Part shown: positions 1 to 12,200 of the stretch, one piece after another
How the letters are laid out: every line of letters begins with the position of its first letter
How positions within the stretch are numbered: the stretch's first letter is position 1
Assembly: GCF_037038585.1 (NCBI RefSeq)
Contig: NC_092560.1
Span: forward strand, 59,389,049 to 59,453,048
Direction of reading: 5' to 3'
DNA: 64,000 nucleotides
DNA from: Patagioenas fasciata
Taxonomy: Eukaryota; Chordata; Aves; Columbiformes; Columbidae
The notes under the pieces: generated by a model
Seen by the model: only the letters and a program-made list of their open reading frames with translations
Database searches by the model: none
What the model was told of the DNA's origin: nothing
Program-made: the position numbers and the translations under genes

Positions 1-200
1 GAATATTCTGTACGTATAGTTTTTTGAAATCCATTGTAAATGTAAATTGCTCCAGAGTTTTGGTTTTCCAGTGGTGCACCTATTACAACATCATTAAAGC
101 CATCCAAATCAATGTCTGCAAGTGTTGCGATAGCTGATCCAAAGCGAGCATTTTCTGACCCCTGTGGACCTTTCAAGAGTTCTTGTTGATCCAAAATTCC
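1..200 (-). CDS. ITGA2: ITGA2 exon 14 (cut by window edge)
   Basis: The first 200 bp of the exon are in the window, with acceptor TTAAAG. It encodes the next FG-GAP blade with calcium loop DIDLDGFND (557-565), then [20 protein letters not shown], and it runs off the left edge in the middle of a codon. Confidence 0.97.
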
Positions 201-3200
201 CTTTAAAAAAAGAAAAAAGAAGAAAAAGCTAAAATACAGCTATCATTGCACTACATTAGACATAGAAGTAGTATCTATGTGCATTGTTTTTTGTTTTTGT
301 TTGGCAATACATTCCCCTTGGACTCCTCAACCCTGAATTTCTTCCCCATTGTATTGCCCATTCAGTTTGCATTATGTCTCAGAGTCTTGGCAAGCATTAC
401 ACAGCAAAATTAAAGCATGCTATGCAAAGCACTAACAGCAAATATAACCATATGTATGAAGCTTAAATGCTCTCACTGTCCTCATCTGACTGTTCCGAAA
501 GTTTCACAATACATTGAAAAATACAGTTTCCAGTTTTGGATTACCAGTTTTTATGCAGAGGGAATGGAAATTATGTAACTGGACATAATTCTTTGAAACA
601 GAAATGGAATTTCCTAACTGAACTAACGCAAAAAACATGTGTCCAAATGCTAAACTCCTGACCTCTCCAGTGCCCATGGAGAAACAAAGATTGGAAATCT
701 TTATAGTTAAATAATCACATTTACACTAGCTTTAATTCAACACTGGCAAACACTGTTCTCATCATTAACCTCAGTTACCATGCTGTGCTTAAAATTTTAG
801 AAATACCAGCCAAGTTATTTATTAAAAGTGGCTAGAAAAGTATTATTTGCACAACACGAACAAGTTGCATAAATCCAGGTTCTTTAAAAAGAAAAAAAAA
901 AAAATCATTCTTTTATTATTCTTAACTTGCAAATAATTTAAAACCTAACATTTGATGAAGGCTAAATGTTGTAAAGACAGTTTTCCAACTTATTCAGTCT
1001 TCAAAACATAAGAAAAAAAATCCTTCGTTTTTCTGTTCTTCTGTATTTCATGTCTAATTCCCCAGTCACTAAGACTGAAGTCAGCTGCTAGCAGTAATGC
1101 TTTCAGCACCTTCATCTACCTTGAAATTGCCTTAGGGTACAGTTTCCTGTTGCTCCAGGATGACCTGGCTGTGAGCTGCTGCTGAAGAGGATGGTCTTTC
1201 CTCTCTATTTATTTGACTGGAATTTACCTAGTAGAAAGGCCATGTTCTATTATCTCTGATGGATGGCAGGCACTAATTTGCTTTGCATGTATAGACATCC
1301 AGTGATCAAGAGACAGTTCAAAAGTGCTAGAGGCTTCAAGAATATTAATACAGATATTCTGAAAAGACCCACTATAGGTCTGAATAAAAAACAGTCAGTC
1401 ATGCACTAGACAACATAGCTTCACTGAACAAAGGAGACAACATGAGTAATAGCAACCATCTAGTGTGACCGTCTGCGAAACAATACAGAAATCTGTCAGA
1501 AGAGCATTTATTAGAACGGTTTTGGGAATACTGTCAGGTGTTGGACAGATTTGCCAAAAGCAAATGGCAAACAATTAATTAGCAAAAGCCTTGAGCTAAG
1601 TTTTTCAGAGAAATGGTCCACCTTCTGCTATATTTGTGTACAGTGCCTAGTACAGTGCCCAAAACCAGGACCAGGGAGCCACCTAGAGCAGCAGGCCCCT
1701 GACAGTGCTCAGCTCCTAACTTGCATAGTGATTCCACTTCAGTCTGTTCCAGCTGGCTCATTCCCAGATTACATGCACAAGCAGTTCTGGGGAAAGTTTG
1801 CAGCTGCTCCTGAAAAGCAGAATGGATGAGATTGCACTGGGAAAGGCTCTGCCTGCGGTCCTCCAACCAGGCAGCCTTGGCACCATTTACGCCTGCCCTT
1901 ATGCCACACCCACAGAAAGAACATCCTCTGTTTTTCCTTCCAAAAAAGCCACTTGAAATACTTCAAACCCTTTGAAAAACATACACTCAATAGTGACTCA
2001 GAGGCCCTGATGAGTCTAGGGCCAAAGGCTTTTTAGCATGCATGTGGCCAGTCTGCTTTGAAAGAAGCTTGCCCTAAGCGATGCCAGCTCAAGCAAGTCT
2101 GCTGTGCCAGTTCGCTGTGGGGCCAGGGATTGCTCTTCTGATCACTCTACAATTTAACAGAACAGACACTGCTGCTAAGCACTACTGCAGTTTGGACTGC
2201 TTTTTCCATGGTAAAACTGCAGTCCATGGAATAAAAATAAATCCCTCCAGCCGCAAATGAAAAAATCAGCACTCATCACGGATGGAAAAGCAGGAAGCTG
2301 ATTCCAGATCTGCTACAGTGCCATTCTTACCTTTGTGATTGAAAACATGTATACTCTCCCTTCTTCTTTCTTCAGGTCATTCATAAACATTGGTGCACCC
2401 ACGAGCAGCACATCTGTCACAGAATCCCTGTTAACATCCAATGAACAGACCACACTGCCAAAGTAGGAGCCAATCTGAAATCAGCAGTAAGAGAGTCATA
2501 TTTGTTTGTGGATTTTGTAAAGCATAATGCTTTAGCACCTTACTCAGAAAAGTTACATCCAGGCATAGTTCAATACTAATGAATGAAACTGCTCTTTGTA
2601 ATGAAATAACTATATAACATACTCCAGTGTTTGAAGAATTCACGTCCTTATCAGGTGTCCACTGTTTCTGCCCAGTAGCTGCTTGTAGGGCTGTCCCACT
2701 TGTCAACAAGAATGCGAACAGAGAATAAGCTATGGGAGGTATATTAGTTATGTATAAAATTTGGTACATTAAACTACCCAATTTCTGATTTACTCTCAGA
2801 TTTGTCTTATAAACAAACAAAACCTAAACCATTCCGAACTTGCTGCTCTTTTCCAAATGGAGAAAAGAGAATGAACACCCAAATCTCTCTTTTGATCTCA
2901 TCTACTTCACTACTTTTCAGGCAGAGTGGAGCCCCCTTGATGCTCTCCCAATTCAAGTGTTGACAGAATGATACATTGATTAGCTTTGTATATTACTTTT
3001 TACCACTAATTGCATGACTTCCTGAAACACTGTTTAAGAGTTACAATTAACCTCATTGAAATAGCCTAGTGGCAGAGAAAAGTTCAAGTGTATTCCAAAT
3101 GCATTTAAAAAAAAAAAAGAGGAATTTTCAGAACAAATGCGTTGCAATTTACTGCTGTGTGAATAGACGTCTGCAAAATCTGCATTCATGACCAAAATAT

Positions 3201-6200
3201 ACGTGCCTGCTCGCCTCTTTGGGACTGGACAATTGTGATGTTACCATCACTGTCAACATCATAAACCACTACTCTTCCAGTGTAGTTGGATCTTGGTGCG
3301 CCAGCAACAAAATAGACAGAGCTCTGAGTTGAGAGAACAGCAACTGAATAACCTGGGGAGAGAAGCCAACATTTAACATGTGTGAGAGTCCATTCACTGC
3401 AAGTTGTCACTTCGTTATCCATAAAGGCACAGAGGATCTGGTATGTTAGCCACAGAGAATGGTGCTTCCAGACAGGAAGTTGTCACATATGCATAAAATC
3501 TGCAATCATCTTCTGGAGAGAACAATGACACACAGATCAAGTTGAAGCAGGTTTGTAGAATAGCATGGACAATAGTTCAGCCTATTCACTGAAACACAGA
3601 CCACAAAAATACCATGCTTGTGAAAGCGACAGGAAAAAGAGTGTAAAGAGTATTCTTGGAATGAAGAAATGCAAAGAAACATGAGATGAAAATTTGGGCC
3701 AGCCTTCAAACTGGGAAGGAACACCTAGCTTCTGCAAAGCTTGCAGTGCATTTTCCCACAGCTCACCAAACCGCAGCCCAGTGTACTGGCTGACTACAAC
3801 AGGCTATATATATATAATAGCTTGTCAGCTGAAGGGCTTAGGCTGATTCAACTGCCTTGAACATTTTAATCCTCATTCTCGTTATTCTATCATTATTTGC
3901 TTTCAGGAAACATCTTTTAATACCTGCAAATACTTTAAATGTATTAGCACTATAAAGCAAGCATTGCTACATAATTTACATTTCTGCAGTTTAATTAAAG
4001 CATTTTTTTTTAACAGAGGAAAACAAAATAATTCTTTCTAAAGACAATAGTTTAAGCTGAACTAGCAGAATATCCAGGTCTTTAGCCAGCTGTGAGACAA
4101 TGCGAGCTGTACAGCCTAAAAGCATTATGCCTTGGTCATCACATGTACCAGTCTAATTCAGATTTCTGTTCAGCCACCGTTTTTCTAGGGAGAGAAAACC
4201 ATTACAGATTAGAAGTTCAATGAGCAACAACAACCAAGATTTTATTCTGCAAATTAAGGCCTCATGTTCCTAATTAATACACCATACAGCCGTTTGAAGT
4301 GAAAGGGTGTAGAGCAAAACAGGGGCCAATCTAGCAAGCTCTGAAGTGCCAGCAGCCCTTTAGCTTGGGCTCCCCCAGACTGGTGAGAGAGACCTAATAC
4401 GGAGAGCTCTTTGTGGGGGAATGGAAGTGAAGTGACAGAAAAGGCAACAACATTGTTTGCTCCAAAAAGATTATGGCAAATAATCTAGAAAGTGCCTCAT
4501 TGTGAAGTGTTGAAAGGAAATGACCTGACCTTTTCAGAATTATTCTAGAAAAGGGAAGAATAGAAAGCCTGAAAAGATCACACTTGCAAAAGACCTACTG
4601 CTCATTAGGTTAGGTTTAGATTTATTCATTGTGTTGGACGCAAGTGACGCTAAGCCATGGAGAAAAGAGCACATCAGCTGCAAAAATATGATCTCATTAA
4701 ATAACTTCAAGGATAAGAAAGTCATAGGTGCTAAATGTAGCAGCATTATTCAAGGATCAATTAGAAAAGCAGGCATGTTGTAGGTTTGCAGAAAACATTT
4801 TAATGAATAAGAAAAACTGAGTGGGTTTATAGGGTCACAAAAATATGTGTCATAAAAATATATGAGGGTTATAAATAAGACCTCTGTTAAACTACAGCAA
4901 TATTCCTAAAACTATGAACTGAACTGGAAAAGGCCAAAAAGGAGCACAGATGAAATGACAGCAAGTCAACCAGCATCTTGTCCACATGTAATTGGGGAAA
5001 TAGATACAAGTACCAAAACAGAAGTTACCCATAATGATCAGTACAATATACTAAGCAGCTTTTTCAAATCCCATGAATTCTTATGTCTCTGAGACAAAGA
5101 CTAATTTTTTTTTTCAGCTTACTACATGGATAAGATAAGAGTTTTAAAAACAGAATAAAGACTTAATTTAATTGTTGACCAGTAAATACAATCTTCTTGG
5201 ATCTAAAATTATTTTCATATTCTCAAATCAGTTCTAAACAGGAATCTGGCTAGACAAGAATTTCCCAAGTTCTTTAATATCTTAATAAAGGTTTGATACA
5301 TTTTGAGATTTATATTTCAGCCTCTTACCTAGGTAAGAGCTATGATTTCTGTCCTGTAGAATTTTCTCAAACACATGGCTTGGAAAGGTGGTGACTCTGC
5401 CTGAAGACTCTTGAACTATTGTTCCACTCCAGTCATAGGCCCCAACAGCACCCAAGAGCAGAACACCCTTTAAAAAATAAAAATTAACATTTTAGAGCTA
5501 CCTGTTTCAGAAGAAGTGTGAGGGAAGCTGAAGTTACCAGATGTAATTTACTACACAACTGTGTTTAAGGCAGTGATGTACAGTCTAATGACCACAAGCA
5601 GTTGACTGGAGCTGCTTACAGTTACCACTTACCTGCAGGACTTTACTGCCCTATTAAAAGGGATTAGCACCCCTGTACTGCAAGAGGATAAGTGACTGCT
5701 CTACCAGCTCTACAGGCACAGCAACTCCAGATAACAAGGTTTTATTTAAGCGCTGTGATAATTTCCTAAACCTGTTCACCCTGGGGATGGGCTTGCAAAA
5801 CCTATGCTTTTATTCACTCATGATTCTCAGCAGGCTGAGGATCAGACAAACAAAACTGTAAGAAATATCTAAACCCCCCTTTTTGCTAAAAGAAGTAGCA
5901 ATGAGAGTAGCACACAAAAGCTGATGGAAAAAGATATTAAATTTCATTGTTTAAGTGTATTTTCAAGAGAAGTCCTTGAGAGACCAGTTGAATCTAAAAT
6001 GCAACTTAATGTAGATTATAGGGAACACTTAATACAGAAATACTTGAACTTAGACTTGTACACATAAAAGAAACATAGTTTAGATTATTCACGTTATTAA
6101 AATTCTTTACTGAACTGAGATACTGTGATAGAAAACTGCAGTAAAAATAGCAGGTGTAATTTTCCTGAAGAAAACCCCAAATATTTCTTAACTTTTGCTA

Positions 6201-9200
6201 CTTCCTAGCATCAAGTGCTTGGTAAATTAAAACTTCAATTTCTGCAAATATAGAGAACTTTTAAAAATTTATTCATTAATTAATTCATTAATCTTTAAGA
6301 GAAAGAAACAATCCCCCTGTATTTTCAGTTGAAAGCTGCTTGAACCACACTTGAATTTTACAAAGAGGACCTATCTGGTGAAGATAATCTTAAAACTGAT
6401 CAGCAAGAAAAAATATCTGCTTTATTATTATTTCTAATTTTGAAGTGAAATATGCTTTAAACAAATATTATTAACATTAGGAATATTAGAAAAATTATTT
6501 TCAGACTTGATTTCTTTACATCTTTGTGACCTCCTAGAAATATACCAGCTTTACAATATTATTCCAGTTCCTCTGAACTGAATTCAACTACAAAATATTA
6601 ACTTGTAACAACTGAGATTTTCATGCTATGTGAACTCAGAAATCACTGAAACAATTGGATTAACACATCTCAAAATCATTACATGAAAGAAACTATTACT
6701 CAACTTCACACATTCATGTATACTTTTTCATTTTAGGGATATACAGCATCTATTAGAAGTGTTTTTTTCAGTATTCAAATAAAAAAAGACAATAATCTGA
6801 CATTCTCTTGCTTGCAAAAATAAATCTTAACAACGGTCACTGTGTTTCATTACTCTTATTTCGTTGCCCTTTTAAGCATTCACATCTATGTAATTACAGC
6901 TATTTGTATCACTGAATAATTAAATTCACATACCTTTTTTTGTGAGTAATACGCACTGAAGCCCACCTGTGACATTTCCATTTGGAATGTATCACCTTGA
7001 TCTGTACCTGGTAAAACAAACATTTTTTTATGGTTAATCCTACAGAACCACCCAATATTGCTTCCTCTGAGTGTAGCTATATAGGGATTGTATGTTATTT
7101 TTTTTACAAACAACAGAAATCTGAGAGCTAATAAACTGAATATTTTGAAGATTTAATGGCAAATTGGTAAGATGGAGTCATGATGCTACAAGTCTTTTCC
7201 AAAAGTAGGTAGAAGATGGTGATAAAAATGACTTGAATCAGTCTGCACATTATTGTCACTGTGGCTAATCTCCTTTTATATTTCCTAGGAAGCACTAATA
7301 TAGTAATACACTGAAATCAGCAGCTTCAACAACCATATTTCGCAACTTTCAAATGTATATTTATTATCATGTAAGGCTAATAAAACCATTCTATTTGTCC
7401 TGGAAAATACTGTGACGTGTAGGAATACCTCCTAAGCTAGATGGATGAGAGTCAGCTAACTGGAATTCAATGGGTGTACCAAAAACCCAAGAGGGGGAAC
7501 TCACCCAACCCCCTCTTGACTTGACTGGCAGCGTGGGCCTCATAAAGAATAGACGGAAGTGAGAAAGGAGGGAAGATTTCATCCTGAGCACAGGAAGGTT
7601 GCAGCGTTGAAAAGCTCCTTATGGAGGGCTGAGAACAGGTCACAAGTCTCCCAAGGATAGTCTAAATTTGACTTTAAAAAGCCGGCTTTCATGGGTACGA
7701 AGTGCCTCTGAGTTGCCTCAAAAGCACCTTTCTCCAAACAGTATACAGAGGACTATGGGCGATGCTAAAGATAGAGCCTGGTAGACGCCACACAGATTGC
7801 ATTACTGTAGCTTTTCTGTTCTGTAATCAGTAACCTAGTCCTCCAATTTGCTTTTAAAAATCACAACTGCTTAGCATTAGCAGAAAAACACAGGTGAGTC
7901 TGACAAGCATAAAGATAGATTTACTCCTCCAGTGGCAATAGCTCCAGATACATTTAGGCACAAATGGACAAGCCCTCAGTGGATGCCTGAAGCCCAGAAC
8001 TTGACTGAATTTTTCAGCAACTGGGTGATATTTCCTGCAACCTGCAGAAACTAACTTGAAGCTCAGGCTCACTATGGGTGAGATAGCTGTGAGAACACCT
8101 CTGCAAGTCAGAGCCCTCCTGGGGAACTGCCCACAACTCCAGCTGACCCGCATTTTCACAGTAGTACACTAAGGTGAAGCTAAATAAAATCCTTAGCTCA
8201 TCAAACTGGGGCAACCTGACCTATTTTTGCAGAGTCATTGAGTATTTTACCTTCTACACTAAAAATGCGCTCTCCAAGTGTTCCTGCTTCTTCTAGTAGT
8301 GCAGCCTCAGATGACACATTAAAGAAATACTTCTCTGTTGGATGACTAGCAATTCCTTTGATTTCTTTAATTAGGTTTTTAGTATCAAGTTCATTCCTGA
8401 TTAAGTATCCCAAAACCTTGGGTAAAAAAGAACACAATAAGAAAAGTGAAGGAAATAATGGTGTCACTCCATTTCCTTCTGTATTATTTGAGTAAATATT
8501 CTACACATATAAAAAAATTACCTTCATTCATATTACCGAATCGCTTCTCTGACTGTATTCCTATACAAGGCACAATTCACTTCAGAAAAAATACATAAAC
8601 CAAAGGAGAGAGACAAAGGAGAAAACCACTTAAGTTGCTCAGGTAGTACTGGTTTTGCTTTTTCAGACAGTGTAAGATCAGTATTTCAGTATTTCATAAA
8701 GGTTAATTTCACCTAGTTTCAGTCTCACCAGTGTAACAATGCATGCATTATATACAGCTTATATATATATAGAGAGAGATATACATATAACATGCACTTC
8801 CATACATAAACAACAAAATGATCTTTCAAAAATTGCAGTGATATAGATAATTATAGTATTACTTACAGCAATGCCAAATCTGGTTATATTGTCTTCATTG
8901 CATTTACCTATCACTGTTTTCAAGTTGGAACCATCGTGTGATTCACCATCTGTCACAACAACCATTACTTTTGTGGCTGTCAGACGTCCTCCCGATTCAG
9001 GTGAGAAGGCATAATGTCTGTTATAAAATATTGGATTTATCAGATGTCAATTTATAATGGATGGAATTTGGTATACATACTGTAATGAATACGTCCATCA
9101 CTGTCTTGGAACAAGGTACATCTGTAGTGCTTCTTATTTGGAAATTAAAAATCTGCAATAAGAACTTTCAATTATGCACTTGATAACTTCTAAAAACACT

Positions 9201-12200
9201 GCTCAAAGAGCCATCAGAAATGTAATAATGGAAGTAGAAAAAAGGCAAAACAAAACAAGAGCAAGTAGAACTGGGTAGTATTTCTGATAGAAACGTATGT
9301 TCCACGGAAAACAACATTTTTTTGTACAAATGTTTTTTTGTCAGAACTATTAACATTTTTTAACACCAGATTACCCAGGAATTGCCTTCTCCAAGTTCAA
9401 ACAAAAGGGGAAAAGTATTAATAATAGGTTTCTCAATACTGCTGGAAATATTGACTCCATTGAAGGCTAAGGCTGTTCCTAAAAAGGATTTTCAAGGCCA
9501 TTTGATTCAACATGTACTTTGGCCTAGAGTCCTGTCCTTGATTCAACTGCAAAATAGCATCTCCCTATTGAGAAACAGACCTGGTCTATGTATGTATTCA
9601 GAATCAGAGTATACAGTTTTAAGTTTTTCCTATTTTTTTTACGCTGCCAGTGCTGCAGTGACAAACTGACAACAGCAAGAGATTTCCTCCTCTCTGCAAT
9701 AAACCAAAGCCTGACCTGCAAACACAAATATTACCAGTCTCACTGAATCCACTTCTTTTAACTGTTATATATCTTTCCTGAGAACTTGTCCACGGTGTTT
9801 GATGCACTGTCACATTTAGGTATCTGTGACAGCCCAAACAGTTCTGTTGGGTACCAGAACTACTTTAGTGTAGAGGTTAACCCAATGGTTAAAGACATGA
9901 TTTTCAGCAAGTCTACTTTACATATCCATTTACTGTTCTGCATGGGGCACTGTAAATGTACCTGACAGATGCTGCCAGGCACTGGGAACCTCAGAGCCTC
10001 CAAGAATGTGCACTCCCAGTGGAAATGAAATTCAGGATGTGTGCATTGCTTTGTAAGGTAAGTTATAATAGTTGTGCAGTAATCATCAATGTGTTTTACC
10101 TTGCATTGTCAATGGCTTTGAAAGTATTAGTTAGATCTCCTCCCTTCTGATACGTTCCCTCCATTGCTTTAACAACCTCCTCCTTTGTTTGATATGTATT
10201 TAAGTTGAACACTACACGGGGATCATTAGCATACTGAATTAAACCCACCTATGCAATAAAGAAATTATGTTAGATTATCATGCATTACAATCAGTGGCAC
10301 AGAATCATGACGCTCACATATTTGACAGATTGGAGTAAAAGACCTGCAGATGCACATGGGGTTATAATTTTATTTCAACATACATAAAAACGATTAATAT
10401 TAACACTTTTGGAAAGCAAAGAAAGCTAAAATGCTCTTGCACCTTGTATAATTTATTATGGACTACAATATGTTAATGCAAACTATCTGAAATAGCAGGC
10501 ATTAAATGTGTGCTTGGTTACTTTCGGAAGAGCTGATGGATAGCAATAATACAGGGAGCTCCGGGAAGAATGAGAAAATAGCAAAAACTATACAAGCTCA
10601 TAGCACTTCAATTTTATCTGTTCTAAGGAAATCCAAAAGATTAGTTACTTGACAGCACTGCAAACCCTATTTATTTTTAATACAGATGACGCTAGAGACA
10701 TATGCTAAGATGCACATTTAGTATGAAAGAAAAAAAGAGAAGATGCTAAAGGTGAGATTCAGAAAGGACTGAGCAGGAAGTCTAGCTTTTAAGCACCTCA
10801 TTCCAAAGTTGCCCATGGAAGAAGGCAGCCTTTGGGAGAAAGATTTCCAGTGCCCCAGTCTTTGTTCTCAGAACTGTTTATGGAAAATGGACAATTGTAA
10901 AGACAAAATGTTTTTTAAAAAAAGCAATAAAATTTTCCTTACCATAACCAAATTCAAATGAAAAAAGAACTCAAAGATCAGATAGCAACCAGCAGGAAAA
11001 ACTCCTATTTTAAAGACCCAGCAGTTGGCAAATAAGAGCCATATAAAAAGCCCATAAAAAAATCTGCTCTACTTTTTCCACACCTTCACAGGCTACATTT
11101 TAATCACTTGTACACGTACTGCATGAAAGAGATCTGATGCCACCAGATATAACCCAGACCTCTATTTCAGTTGGTTTATGCTTTGAATCAAACTACTAAT
11201 CCCTTTTCAAATAAGTTAGCTGTGGGATAAAAACCTCAATACTGAAAGATACAGGACAACTGCGTAATCCGTGGCTTTGGGGGAGGTCATGTAGTTATGC
11301 TAAAGCACACTTGGTTTTCCTTAAAATTACTAATAAAACCCATTGTCTTTTTTAATTTTTTTTCTTTTTACCTTGGTCTTTCTCAAAGATGTCCTTGACT
11401 TACCTGGGTTTTGTCGAGGCCTATGTCTAAGCCTTGTACAAATTTTTTCAAAAATGCCCGCACAGCATCCCAGGGATAAATGCTGTTTGACTCATCACAA
11501 ACCACCACAATATCTATGACAGAGGAGCACTCTAAAACAAAAATAAGAAGTGGAGATTAAATAAACTTTCAGTCTCAATATGCCTACAACACTTTGGCTA
11601 AATCCAGAGGTGCACATTTAGGTCTCATACAGGCAATACTTCAGATCAGGAAGGTTTTGCCAGAATGCAGCCTCAATAGAAGCAGGTGCTGATTTTGAAC
11701 ATGTGCTGGTGCAATGCCTCTGAATTCAGAGGAGTGAATCCATATTCATATCAGCATTGGATCACGATTTGTCAGTCCTTACATGTGAATCATGGGACTT
11801 TGCTGTTTGCACATACATTAAAAAAAAATCCCAAATTAAGAGTCCCCAACACAACATATCTTGATTTCACTTTATATACATATATTTTTAATTGAATCTA
11901 TTTTGCACGCATTGCCTTACTTTGAACAGCAGGAGAAAAGCTTCTTAGGATCTGGAAACTTGGACTGATTTCAGAACAGACTCCTGTTGCATAGTATTGG
12001 CTTCCACACTGTTGTGCCCACAAAGGACCACAAGTCTTTAAAAATAACAACAAAAGAAATTATGAAAATAACAAATACTGGTCTCACCATATCCATACAC
12101 AAAAGCACAATAAGCAGGACTACAGGCATATAGGGTCAGAAAAGCCCTCTTGGGTTATCAGGCCAAATCTCTTGTAATCATGGTGACAATGTAACCTCTC

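Larger units (their letters stand above)
2475..5328 (-). other. ITGA2: ITGA2 introns 12 and 11 (around exon 12)
   Basis: These stretches (2475-3206 and 3353-5328) are non-coding. Apart from an A tract at about 3107-3118, an AT dinucleotide stretch near 3808 and general AT richness, I see nothing. Confidence 0.8.
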
